In this document: in pieces, positions 36,661 to 47,354 of the stretch | Layout: every line of letters begins with the position of its first letter | Position numbering within the stretch: the first letter of the stretch is position 1 | Assembly (NCBI RefSeq): GCF_000699445.3 | Contig: NC_067196.1 | Location: 34,740,616-34,804,615 of the forward strand | Direction: 5' to 3' | From: Schistosoma haematobium | Taxonomy: Eukaryota > Platyhelminthes > Trematoda > Strigeidida > Schistosomatidae | DNA length: 64,000 nucleotides | Position numbers and translations under genes: made by a program | Notes under the pieces: generated by a model | The model's input: only the letters and a program-made list of their open reading frames with translations | Database searches by the model: none | What the model was told of the DNA's origin: nothing

Positions 36661-39105
36661 TTACCAGGGCAAGGAAAGATTTATTACTGTTTCTTTTTGT
36701 ATACAAAGATCTGGTTTTAAACGTTTGATTGCTATTGCTTCGGCGAATTTCAAAAGGTTTGAATTTGATTGTTTGTTGATTACCCTGAAGGACTTCAGTA
36801 TATCGACTTCGTGTCCTGTGTCAATGAGATGTCTTGCGACAGCGCTGCTGAATGCTTTTAGTCCGTTTGATCTCAAACTCTTCGGAATATGTTCTTTGAA
36901 TCGGACGTAGGCTCTCCTTTCTGTTCTACCAATGTAACTGCTTTGGCAGATACATGTAAATTTGTATATACAGTTGGTGGTAACATGAAAGGGATACCTG
37001 TCGACCTTTGATTGTGTCAAAGAACATGTCGTTTTGGACAGGACAATCAGTTTAGCTGCAGGATATGTTTTTGTTAGTGCAGTTTTTAGTCTCATATTGA
37101 TCGATCCTGTGACATTATCGCCTTTGAATTGAAGTTGAATAAAAACAGGTTTTTTATTTACTGTAGTTTCTTTGGGTGTTTTATCTTCACGTTTTCCATA
37201 TTTCTCAATGAATTTCAATGGGTATCCGTTATTTCTTAAACACTTTTTAACATTCATAATTTCCTCTTCTATTGTATCTGCAGTGCATATTCTTTCTGTC
37301 CTATGAAACAGTGTTTTAACAAGCGCCTTTTTATAATTGATTGGACAAAAACTGTTGAAATTGAGATAATTACCATTCCATGTGTCTTTCTTATAAACTG
37401 AGCGTTGAACTGTGCCATCCTTTCTTCGTTTTATCGCTATATCGAGGAAATGGAACATGTTTTCTTTTTCATGTTCCATAGTGAAATGAATATTTGGATG
37501 AGCTTCATTGAAAAACTTTAACAGATTTGTTGCATGTTGTTGATTATTACATAAGATGAATGTATCATCAACATACCTCGAATAATACATCATTTCATCA
37601 ATCGCTCCTTTGAGCTTGGTTCTTTCGAGGTTAGCCATGAAAATGTCTGCTAGGACGGGGCCTAACGGACTTCCCATTGCTACACCATCGGTTTGTCGGT
37701 ATATAGTATTGTTGAACTGGAACTGAACATCTTTTGTACACAAGAGTAATAGACGTTTGAATTCTATTGCTGGTAGAGGTAGGATATCGGGATGTTGACA
37801 AATTATGTCTATGGTTTCAAGAAGTGGTATTTTTGTAAACAATGATGTCACATCAAACGAAACCATAAACTTACCAGCAATATTCATGTGATTCATGCTA
37901 TCAGCAAATACAAATGAATCCTTCAGTGTATAAGCAGCTAATCGTTGACGAAGTGGTTCTAATTTATCTGCCAGCCATCTTGCAACTTTGTGGTATGGTG
38001 AATTGATCATTGACATAATAGGTCTAAGAGGATTATCTTGTTTATGTATTTTCGGTAGACCATACATGTGGGGCAAACGAGACCCACGAGGTCGTAGGTT
38101 ATTGTAAGTAGAATTGTCGATCATCTTCTTTTTCAGTAGGTCTCTGAGTACTTTCGTGATTCTTTTCTCGGTGGAGTCAGTTAAGTCTTTGTTACTTTTT
38201 TCCAACTTGAATCTCGTGTGGTCACTCAAAATGGAGTTCATCTTAGAGACATAATCTGTTGTGTTCATTAGGACAACACTTGAACCTTTATCTGACCGTA
38301 ATATCATTATATCATCATTTCTTTTAATATTTCGTAGTGCTGTTAGGTGTTCTTTGGATAACAGCTTAGATTGCGTTGTGGGTGAGACGAGGTATTGGTT
38401 TGCGATATCGACTAGTTTAGATTTAAACCAGCCTTTCTTTTCTTCGCTAACTGGGTGCAACTCTTTAATTTGATCAAATAAATTCTCAAATTGAGTTTCT
38501 GTGTCGATTCTTTCGGCATGTGTTTTGGGGATATGAAATTTAAATCCAAGAGACAAGGCTTCTGTTTCTATCTGATTTAACTTCACTGTTGACAGATTGT
38601 AGAGGGAATTTTCAGGGTTTTCTGGGAAGCCGAAACAAAGTTGTTCCTTTGATAGAGACTTGGACAAAGTTACGAGGAAGTTCTTGCTTATTTTGTTTTG
38701 CAATGCTTGGATAAAATTGATAAATTTTATGCGACATACGATACTCATACCGTTAACTAATTCATCAAAGGCATTAGTTTCTGTTCTCAAACGTTCAACC
38801 AGTAACTTTGTAGATTCTATGTGAGATTTTGTGATGCGTCGAAGGTTTTTAAGAGAAGGTGGAAGTTTACATGAGCGCAAACATTTTAAGAATTGACGTG
38901 GGAAACGGCATGACTTGAGACATTCATCAAAAAACTTAAGTCGGGTAATTTCTCTCGATATTCTGCAGCGTATTGTCACTAGGCGATTCAGTGACTTGAA
39001 TGACTGTGCAGGGAGACGCATTTTCAGAAATTTCATACACATAGTTCCCTTTATTATTTTAAAGAGAGTAAGAACAAAGGTTGGTGCAGAATAATATGAA
39101 TTCAT
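36661..39105 (-). CDS. PLE reverse transcriptase/GIY-YIG endonuclease, unit 1, intact
   Basis: An open frame of 814 codons. The reverse transcriptase domain occupies about 260-560. Its parts are SDKGSSVVLM (271-280), GLPKIHKQDNPLRPIMS (349-365), motif A SFDVTSLFTKIP with Asp418 (416-427), motif B GVAMGSPLGPVLADIFM (474-490), catalytic motif C YVDD (511-514) and FHFLDI (551-556). A GIY-YIG endonuclease follows at 712-770: IYKF, Cys-x-Cys, SYIGRT (723-728), Arg731/Arg735 and H739. This order is diagnostic for Penelope-like elements, which prime on target DNA and telomere-like ends. The first ATG lies inside the predicted ribozyme (39078-39142); after self-cleavage the first Met would be residue 22 or 24. 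No catalytic residue appears lost. Confidence 0.95.
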   Translation of the reverse strand: MNSYYSAPTFVLTLFKIIKGTMCMKFLKMRLPAQSFKSLNRLVTIRCRISREITRLKFFDECLKSCRFPRQFLKCLRSCKLPPSLKNLRRITKSHIESTKLLVERLRTETNAFDELVNGMSIVCRIKFINFIQALQNKISKNFLVTLSKSLSKEQLCFGFPENPENSLYNLSTVKLNQIETEALSLGFKFHIPKTHAERIDTETQFENLFDQIKELHPVSEEKKGWFKSKLVDIANQYLVSPTTQSKLLSKEHLTALRNIKRNDDIMILRSDKGSSVVLMNTTDYVSKMNSILSDHTRFKLEKSNKDLTDSTEKRITKVLRDLLKKKMIDNSTYNNLRPRGSRLPHMYGLPKIHKQDNPLRPIMSMINSPYHKVARWLADKLEPLRQRLAAYTLKDSFVFADSMNHMNIAGKFMVSFDVTSLFTKIPLLETIDIICQHPDILPLPAIEFKRLLLLCTKDVQFQFNNTIYRQTDGVAMGSPLGPVLADIFMANLERTKLKGAIDEMMYYSRYVDDTFILCNNQQHATNLLKFFNEAHPNIHFTMEHEKENMFHFLDIAIKRRKDGTVQRSVYKKDTWNGNYLNFNSFCPINYKKALVKTLFHRTERICTADTIEEEIMNVKKCLRNNGYPLKFIEKYGKREDKTPKETTVNKKPVFIQLQFKGDNVTGSINMRLKTALTKTYPAAKLIVLSKTTCSLTQSKVDRYPFHVTTNCIYKFTCICQSSYIGRTERRAYVRFKEHIPKSLRSNGLKAFSSAVARHLIDTGHEVDILKSFRVINKQSNSNLLKFAEAIAIKRLKPDLCIQKETVINLSLPW

Positions 39106-39142
39106 TTTATTTCGTTAGGTTCTCATCAGCTGCTTACAACCT
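39078..39142 (-). ncRNA. PLE hammerhead ribozyme, unit 1/2 boundary
   Basis: On the - strand: stem I outer AGGUUG (39142-39137) with CAACCU (39083-39078), internal loop UAA/AC, and inner GCAG (39133-39130) with CUGC (39089-39086). The core CUGAUGA is at 39129-39123 and GAAA at 39113-39110. Stem III is a 20-nt near-palindrome (39110-39091) with one A·A mismatch. U39090 is the cleavage-site residue. Stem II is minimal: one G-C pair around a seven-base loop, which is the weak point. The start codon of the 814-codon frame (39105-39103) sits in stem III. Hammerheads in the terminal repeats of Penelope-like elements have been described; this copy is my own fold. Confidence 0.75.
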
Positions 39143-39505
39143 AAAATATTTGAAATTTAACGTTATTATAGATATTGACATACTTATACAACAGAGGGCG
39201 ATGAAGGATGAATATATGTAACATAATGTGGTAAAGATTTCGTTAGAGTTAATGAGGTCATCAAATTTTTTTGTTTCGAATATATAGAGTTTGGGAGGGA
39301 AGGTTCCAGAAAATTGAAATAGTGATTAGAAATCATGGAATTAAAACACATTAGACGATTATGTAATGAAGTAACTGAAAATAGATTAATGTTAATAAAG
39401 AGAGATATGAATTGAAATTGGTCAGTTATGAGTGATGTAATTATAAAATTCAGAAAGAGTTGAAATGACGTAATAAAAATAAAATAAACGGGGTTGGGGT
39501 GAATG

Positions 39506-41948
39506 TTACCAGGGCAAGGAAAGATTTATTACTGTTTCTTTTTGTATACAAAGATCTGGTTTTAAACGTTTGATTGCTATTGCTTCGGCGAATTTCAAAA
39601 GGTTTGAATTTGATTGTTTGTTGATTACCCTGAAGGACTTCAGTATATCGACTTCGTGTCCTGTGTCAATGAGATGTCTTGCGACAGCGCTGCTGAATGC
39701 TTTTAGTCCGTTTGATCTCAAACTCTTCGGAATATGTTCTTTGAATCGGACGTAGGCTCTCCTTTCTGTTCTACCAATGTAACTGCTTTGGCAGATACAT
39801 GTAAATTTGTATATACAGTTGGTGGTAACATGAAAGGGATACCTGTCGACCTTTGATTGTGTCAAAGAACATGTCGTTTTGGACAGGACAATCAGTTTAG
39901 CTGCAGGATATGTTTTTGTTAGTGCAGTTTTTAGTCTCATATTGATCGATCCTGTGACATTATCGCCTTTGAATTGAAGTTGAATAAAAACAGGTTTTTA
40001 TTTACTGTAGTTTCTTTGGGTGTTTTATCTTCACGTTTTCCATATTTCTCAATGAATTTCAATGGGTATCCGTTATTTCTTAAACACTTTTTAACATTCA
40101 TAATTTCCTCTTCTATTGTATCTGCAGTGCATATTCTTTCTGTCCTATGAAACAGTGTTTTAACAAGCGCCTTTTATAATTGATTGGACAAAAACTGTTG
40201 AAATTGAGATAATTACCATTCCATGTGTCTTTCTTATAAACTGAGCGTTGAACTGTGCCATCCTTTCTTCGTTTTATCGCTATATCGAGGAAATGGAACA
40301 TGTTTTCTTTTTCATGTTCCATAGTGAAATGAATATTTGGATGAGCTTCATTGAAAAACTTTAACAGATTTGTTGCATGTTGTTGATTATTACATAAGAT
40401 GAATGTATCATCAACATACCTCGAATAATACATCATTTCATCAATCGCTCCTTTGAGCTTGGTTCTTTCGAGGTTAGCCATGAAAATGTCTGCTAGGACG
40501 GGGCCTAACGGACTTCCCATTGCTACACCATCGGTTTGTCGGTATATAGTATTGTTGAACTGGAACTGAACATCTTTTGTACACAAGAGTAATAGACGTT
40601 TGAATTCTATTGCTGGTAGAGGTAGGATATCGGGATGTTGACAAATTATGTCTATGGTTTCAAGAAGTGGTATTTTTGTAAACAATGATGTCACATCAAA
40701 CGAAACCATAAACTTACCAGCAATATTCATGTGATTCATGCTATCAGCAAATACAAATGAATCCTTCAGTGTATAAGCAGCTAATCGTTGACGAAGTGGT
40801 TCTAATTTATCTGCCAGCCATCTTGCAACTTTGTGGTATGGTGAATTGATCATTGACATAATAGGTCTAAGAGGATTATCTTGTTTATGTATTTTCGGTA
40901 GACCATACATGTGGGGCAAACGAGACCCACGAGGTCGTAGGTTATTGTAAGTAGAATTGTCGATCATCTTCTTTTTCAGTAGGTCTCTGAGTACTTTCGT
41001 GATTCTTTTCTCGGTGGAGTCAGTTAAGTCTTTGTTACTTTTTTCCAACTTGAATCTCGTGTGGTCACTCAAAATGGAGTTCATCTTAGAGACATAATCT
41101 GTTGTGTTCATTAGGACAACACTTGAACCTTTATCTGACCGTAATATCATTATATCATCATTTCTTTTAATATTTCGTAGTGCTGTTAGGTGTTCTTTGG
41201 ATAACAGCTTAGATTGCGTTGTGGGTGAGACGAGGTATTGGTTTGCGATATCGACTAGTTTAGATTTAAACCAGCCTTTCTTTTCTTCGCTAACTGGGTG
41301 CAACTCTTTAATTTGATCAAATAAATTCTCAAATTGAGTTTCTGTGTCGATTCTTTCGGCATGTGTTTTGGGGATATGAAATTTAAATCCAAGAGACAAG
41401 GCTTCTGTTTCTATCTGATTTAACTTCACTGTTGACAGATTGTAGAGGGAATTTTCAGGGTTTTCTGGGAAGCCGAAACAAAGTTGTTCCTTTGATAGAG
41501 ACTTGGACAAAGTTACGAGGAAGTTCTTGCTTATTTTGTTTTGCAATGCTTGGATAAAATTGATAAATTTTATGCGACATACGATACTCATACCGTTAAC
41601 TAATTCATCAAAGGCATTAGTTTCTGTTCTCAAACGTTCAACCAGTAACTTTGTAGATTCTATGTGAGATTTTGTGATGCGTCGAAGGTTTTTAAGAGAA
41701 GGTGGAAGTTTACATGAGCGCAAACATTTTAAGAATTGACGTGGGAAACGGCATGACTTGAGACATTCATCAAAAAACTTAAGTCGGGTAATTTCTCTCG
41801 ATATTCTGCAGCGTATTGTCACTAGGCGATTCAGTGACTTGAATGACTGTGCAGGGAGACGCATTTTCAGAAATTTCATACACATAGTTCCCTTTATTAT
41901 TTTAAAGAGAGTAAGAACAAAGGTTGGTGCAGAATAATATGAATTCAT
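39506..41948 (-). pseudogene. PLE protein gene, unit 2, two frameshifts
   Basis: Same gene as unit 1, but a T run is one base short at 39994-39998 (five against six) and another at 40172-40175 (four against five). The first 600 or so residues, including the whole RT domain, stay open (40113-41948), and the last 144 codons with the GIY-YIG domain are open in another frame (39506-39940). Between them about 55 codons are out of frame. As read it would give an RT without its endonuclease. Both changes are in homopolymers, so an assembly error is a real alternative. Confidence 0.9.
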
Positions 41949-41985
41949 TTTATTTCGTTAGGTTCTCATCAGCTGCTTACAACCT
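41921..41985 (-). ncRNA. PLE hammerhead ribozyme, unit 2/3 boundary
   Basis: Identical to 39078-39142. Cleavage predicted between 41933 and 41932. Confidence 0.72.
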
Positions 41986-42348
41986 AAAATATTTGAAATT
42001 TAACGTTATTATAGATATTGACATACTTATACAACAGAGGGCGATGAAGGATGAATATATGTAACATAATGTGGTAAAGATTTCGTTAGAGTTAATGAGG
42101 TCATCAAATTTTTTTGTTTCGAATATATAGAGTTTGGGAGGGAAGGTTCCAGAAAATTGAAATAGTGATTAGAAATCATGGAATTAAAACACATTAGACG
42201 ATTATGTAATGAAGTAACTGAAAATAGATTAATGTTAATAAAGAGAGATATGAATTGAAATTGGTCAGTTATGAGTGATGTAATTATAAAATTCAGAAAG
42301 AGTTGAAATGACGTAATAAAAATAAAATAAACGGGGTTGGGGTGAATG

Positions 42349-44793
42349 TTACCAGGGCAAGGAAAGATTTATTACTGTTTCTTTTTGTATACAAAGATCT
42401 GGTTTTAAACGTTTGATTGCTATTGCTTCGGCGAATTTCAAAAGGTTTGAATTTGATTGTTTGTTGATTACCCTGAAGGACTTCAGTATATCGACTTCGT
42501 GTCCTGTGTCAATGAGATGTCTTGCGACAGCGCTGCTGAATGCTTTTAGTCCGTTTGATCTCAAACTCTTCGGAATATGTTCTTTGAATCGGACGTAGGC
42601 TCTCCTTTCTGTTCTACCAATGTAACTGCTTTGGCAGATACATGTAAATTTGTATATACAGTTGGTGGTAACATGAAAGGGATACCTGTCGACCTTTGAT
42701 TGTGTCAAAGAACATGTCGTTTTGGACAGGACAATCAGTTTAGCTGCAGGATATGTTTTTGTTAGTGCAGTTTTTAGTCTCATATTGATCGATCCTGTGA
42801 CATTATCGCCTTTGAATTGAAGTTGAATAAAAACAGGTTTTTTATTTACTGTAGTTTCTTTGGGTGTTTTATCTTCACGTTTTCCATATTTCTCAATGAA
42901 TTTCAATGGGTATCCGTTATTTCTTAAACACTTTTTAACATTCATAATTTCCTCTTCTATTGTATCTGCAGTGCATATTCTTTCTGTCCTATGAAACAGT
43001 GTTTTAACAAGCGCCTTTTTATAATTGATTGGACAAAAACTGTTGAAATTGAGATAATTACCATTCCATGTGTCTTTCTTATAAACTGAGCGTTGAACTG
43101 TGCCATCCTTTCTTCGTTTTATCGCTATATCGAGGAAATGGAACATGTTTTCTTTTTCATGTTCCATAGTGAAATGAATATTTGGATGAGCTTCATTGAA
43201 AAACTTCAACAGATTTGTTGCATGTTGTTGATTATTACATAAGATGAATGTATCATCAACATACCTCGAATAATACATCATTTCATCAATCGCTCCTTTG
43301 AGCTTGGTTCTTTCGAGGTTAGCCATGAAAATGTCTGCTAGGACGGGGCCTAACGGACTTCCCATTGCTACACCATCGGTTTGTCGGTATATAGTATTGT
43401 TGAACTGGAACTGAACATCTTTTGTACACAAGAGTAATAGACGTTTGAATTCTATTGCTGGTAGAGGTAGGATATCGGGATGTTGACAAATTATGTCTAT
43501 GGTTTCAAGAAGTGGTATTTTTGTAAACAATGATGTCACATCAAACGAAACCATAAACTTACCAGCAATATTCATGTGATTCATGCTATCAGCAAATACA
43601 AATGAATCCTTCAGTGTATAAGCAGCTAATCGTTGACGAAGTGGTTCTAATTTATCTGCCAGCCATCTTGCAACTTTGTGGTATGGTGAATTGATCATTG
43701 ACATAATAGGTCTAAGAGGATTATCTTGTTTATGTATTTTCGGTAGACCATACATGTGGGGCAAACGAGACCCACGAGGTCGTAGGTTATTGTAAGTAGA
43801 ATTGTCGATCATCTTCTTTTTCAGTAGGTCTCTGAGTACTTTCGTGATTCTTTTCTCGGTGGAGTCAGTTAAGTCTTTGTTACTTTTTTCCAACTTGAAT
43901 CTCGTGTGGTCACTCAAAATGGAGTTCATCTTAGAGACATAATCTGTTGTGTTCATTAGGACAACACTTGAACCTTTATCTGACCGTAATATCATTATAT
44001 CATCATTTCTTTTAATATTTCGTAGTGCTGTTAGGTGTTCTTTGGATAACAGCTTAGATTGCGTTGTGGGTGAGACGAGGTATTGGTTTGCGATATCGAC
44101 TAGTTTAGATTTAAACCAGCCTTTCTTTTCTTCGCTAACTGGGTGCAACTCTTTAATTTGATCAAATAAATTCTCAAATTGAGTTTCTGTGTCGATTCTT
44201 TCGGCATGTGTTTTGGGGATATGAAATTTAAATCCAAGAGACAAGGCTTCTGTTTCTATCTGATTTAACTTCACTGTTGACAGATTGTAGAGGGAATTTT
44301 CAGGGTTTTCTGGGAAGCCGAAACAAAGTTGTTCCTTTGATAGAGACTTGGACAAAGTTACGAGGAAGTTCTTGCTTATTTTGTTTTGCAATGCTTGGAT
44401 AAAATTGATAAATTTTATGCGACATACGATACTCATACCGTTAACTAATTCATCAAAGGCATTAGTTTCTGTTCTCAAACGTTCAACCAGTAACTTTGTA
44501 GATTCTATGTGAGATTTTGTGATGCGTCGAAGGTTTTTAAGAGAAGGTGGAAGTTTACATGAGCGCAAACATTTTAAGAATTGACGTGGGAAACGGCATG
44601 ACTTGAGACATTCATCAAAAAACTTAAGTCGGGTAATTTCTCTCGATATTCTGCAGCGTATTGTCACTAGGCGATTCAGTGACTTGAATGACTGTGCAGG
44701 GAGACGCATTTTCAGAAATTTCATACACATAGTTCCCTTTATTATTTTAAAGAGAGTAAGAACAAAGGTTGGTGCAGAATAATATGAATTCAT
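42349..44793 (-). CDS. PLE reverse transcriptase/GIY-YIG endonuclease, unit 3, intact
   Basis: 814 codons, protein identical to unit 1 as far as I can tell. At the nucleotide level it differs at least at 43206-43208, where a Leu codon is TTG, not TTA, a silent change that shows units 1 and 3 are separate copies and not a duplicated assembly segment. All RT and GIY-YIG residues listed for unit 1 are present. Confidence 0.95.
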   Translation of the reverse strand: MNSYYSAPTFVLTLFKIIKGTMCMKFLKMRLPAQSFKSLNRLVTIRCRISREITRLKFFDECLKSCRFPRQFLKCLRSCKLPPSLKNLRRITKSHIESTKLLVERLRTETNAFDELVNGMSIVCRIKFINFIQALQNKISKNFLVTLSKSLSKEQLCFGFPENPENSLYNLSTVKLNQIETEALSLGFKFHIPKTHAERIDTETQFENLFDQIKELHPVSEEKKGWFKSKLVDIANQYLVSPTTQSKLLSKEHLTALRNIKRNDDIMILRSDKGSSVVLMNTTDYVSKMNSILSDHTRFKLEKSNKDLTDSTEKRITKVLRDLLKKKMIDNSTYNNLRPRGSRLPHMYGLPKIHKQDNPLRPIMSMINSPYHKVARWLADKLEPLRQRLAAYTLKDSFVFADSMNHMNIAGKFMVSFDVTSLFTKIPLLETIDIICQHPDILPLPAIEFKRLLLLCTKDVQFQFNNTIYRQTDGVAMGSPLGPVLADIFMANLERTKLKGAIDEMMYYSRYVDDTFILCNNQQHATNLLKFFNEAHPNIHFTMEHEKENMFHFLDIAIKRRKDGTVQRSVYKKDTWNGNYLNFNSFCPINYKKALVKTLFHRTERICTADTIEEEIMNVKKCLRNNGYPLKFIEKYGKREDKTPKETTVNKKPVFIQLQFKGDNVTGSINMRLKTALTKTYPAAKLIVLSKTTCSLTQSKVDRYPFHVTTNCIYKFTCICQSSYIGRTERRAYVRFKEHIPKSLRSNGLKAFSSAVARHLIDTGHEVDILKSFRVINKQSNSNLLKFAEAIAIKRLKPDLCIQKETVINLSLPW

Positions 44794-44830
44794 TTTATTT
44801 CGTTAGGTTCTCATCAGCTGCTTACAACCT
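44766..44830 (-). ncRNA. PLE hammerhead ribozyme, unit 3/4 boundary
   Basis: Identical to 39078-39142. Cleavage predicted between 44778 and 44777. Confidence 0.72.
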
Positions 44831-45193
44831 AAAATATTTGAAATTTAACGTTATTATAGATATTGACATACTTATACAACAGAGGGCGATGAAGGATGAA
44901 TATATGTAACATAATGTGGTAAAGATTTCGTTAGAGTTAATGAGGTCATCAAATTTTTTTGTTTCGAATATATAGAGTTTGGGAGGGAAGGTTCCAGAAA
45001 ATTGAAATAGTGATTAGAAATCATGGAATTAAAACACATTAGACGATTATGTAATGAAGTAACTGAAAATAGATTAATGTTAATAAAGAGAGATATGAAT
45101 TGAAATTGGTCAGTTATGAGTGATGTAATTATAAAATTCAGAAAGAGTTGAAATGACGTAATAAAAATAAAATAAACGGGGTTGGGGTGAATG

Positions 45194-47354
45194 TTACCAG
45201 GGCAAGGAAAGATTTATTACTGTTTCTTTTTGTATACAAAGATCTGGTTTTAAACGTTTGATTGCTATTGCTTCGGCGAATTTCAAAAGGTTTGAATTTG
45301 ATTGTTTGTTGATTACCCTGAAGGACTTCAGTATATCGACTTCGTGTCCTGTGTCAATGAGATGTCTTGCGACAGCGCTGCTGAATGCTTTTAGTCCGTT
45401 TGATCTCAAACTCTTCGGAATATGTTCTTTGAATCGGACGTAGGCTCTCCTTTCTGTTCTACCAATGTAACTGCTTTGGCAGATACATGTAAATTTGTAT
45501 ATACAGTTGGTGGTAACATGAAAGGGATACCTGTCGACCTTTGATTGTGTCAAAGAACATGTCGTTTTGGACAGGACAATCAGTTTAGCTGCAGGATATG
45601 TTTTTGTTAGTGCAGTTTTTAGTCTCATATTGATCGATCCTGTGACATTATCGCCTTTGAATTGAAGTTGAATAAAAACAGGTTTTTTATTTACTGTAGT
45701 TTCTTTGGGTGTTTTATCTTCACGTTTTCCATATTTCTCAATGAATTTCAATGGGTATCCGTTATTTCTTAAACACTTTTTAACATTCATAATTTCCTCT
45801 TCTATTGTATCTGCAGTGCATATTCTTTCTGTCCTATGAAACAGTGTTTTAACAAGCGCCTTTTATAATTGATTGGACAAAAACTGTTGAAATTGAGATA
45901 ATTACCATTCCATGTGTCTTTCTTATAAACTGAGCGTTGAACTGTGCCATCCTTTCTTCGTTTTATCGCTATATCGAGGAAATGGAACATGTTTTCTTTT
46001 TCATGTTCCATAGTGAAATGAATATTTGGATGAGCTTCATTGAAAAACTTTAACAGATTTGTTGCATGTTGTTGATTATTACATAAGATGAATGTATCAT
46101 CAACATACCTCGAATAATACATCATTTCATCAATCGCTCCTTTGAGCTTGGTTCTTTCGAGGTTAGCCATGAAAATGTCTGCTAGGACGGGGCCTAACGG
46201 ACTTCCCATTGCTACACCATCGGTTTGTCGGTATATAGTATTGTTGAACTGGAACTGAACATCTTTTGTACACAAGAGTAATAGACGTTTGAATTCTATT
46301 GCTGGTAGAGGTAGGATATCGGGATGTTGACAAATTATGTCTATGGTTTCAAGAAGTGGTATTTTTGTAAACAATGATGTCACATCAAACGAAACCATAA
46401 ACTTACCAGCAATATTCATGTGATTCATGCTATCAGCAAATACAAATGAATCCTTCAGTGTATAAGCAGCTAATCGTTGACGAAGTGGTTCTAATTTATC
46501 TGCCAGCCATCTTGCAACTTTGTGGTATGGTGAATTGATCATTGACATAATAGGTCTAAGAGGATTATCTTGTTTATGTATTTTCGGTAGACCATACATG
46601 TGGGGCAAACGAGACCCACGAGGTCGTAGGTTATTGTAAGTAGAATTGTCGATCATCTTCTTTTTCAGTAGGTCTCTGAGTACTTTCGTGATTCTTTTCT
46701 CGGTGGAGTCAGTTAAGTCTTTGTTACTTTTTTCCAACTTGAATCTCGTGTGGTCACTCAAAATGGAGTTCATCTTAGAGACATAATCTGTTGTGTTCAT
46801 TAGGACAACACTTGAACCTTTATCTGACCGTAATATCATTATATCATCATTTCTTTTAATATTTCGTAGTGCTGTTAGGTGTTCTTTGGATAACAGCTTA
46901 GATTGCGTTGTGGGTGAGACGAGGTATTGGTTTGCGATATCGACTAGTTTAGATTTAAACCAGCCTTTCTTTTCTTCGCTAACTGGGTGCAACTCTTTAA
47001 TTTGATCAAATAAATTCTCAAATTGAGTTTCTGTGTCGATTCTTTCGGCATGTGTTTTGGGGATATGAAATTTAAATCCAAGAGACAAGGCTTCTGTTTC
47101 TATCTGATTTAACTTCACTGTTGACAGATTGTAGAGGGAATTTTCAGGGTTTTCTGGGAAGCCGAAACAAAGTTGTTCCTTTGATAGAGACTTGGACAAA
47201 GTTACGAGGAAGTTCTTGCTTATTTTGTTTTGCAATGCTTGGATAAAATTGATAAATTTTATGCGACATACGATACTCATACCGTTAACTAATTCATCAA
47301 AGGCATTAGTTTCTGTTCTCAAACGTTCAACCAGTAACTTTGTAGATTCTATGT
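45194..47354 (-). pseudogene. PLE protein gene, unit 4, 5'-truncated and frameshifted
   Basis: The N-terminal codons up to about residue 97 are replaced by the junction with the inverted copy at 47354. The RT domain is open (45802-47322), and the C-terminal 198 codons with the GIY-YIG domain are open in another frame (45194-45790). The frameshift is the loss of one T at 45861-45864, the same site as one of the two in unit 2. It could not produce a full protein. Confidence 0.9.
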
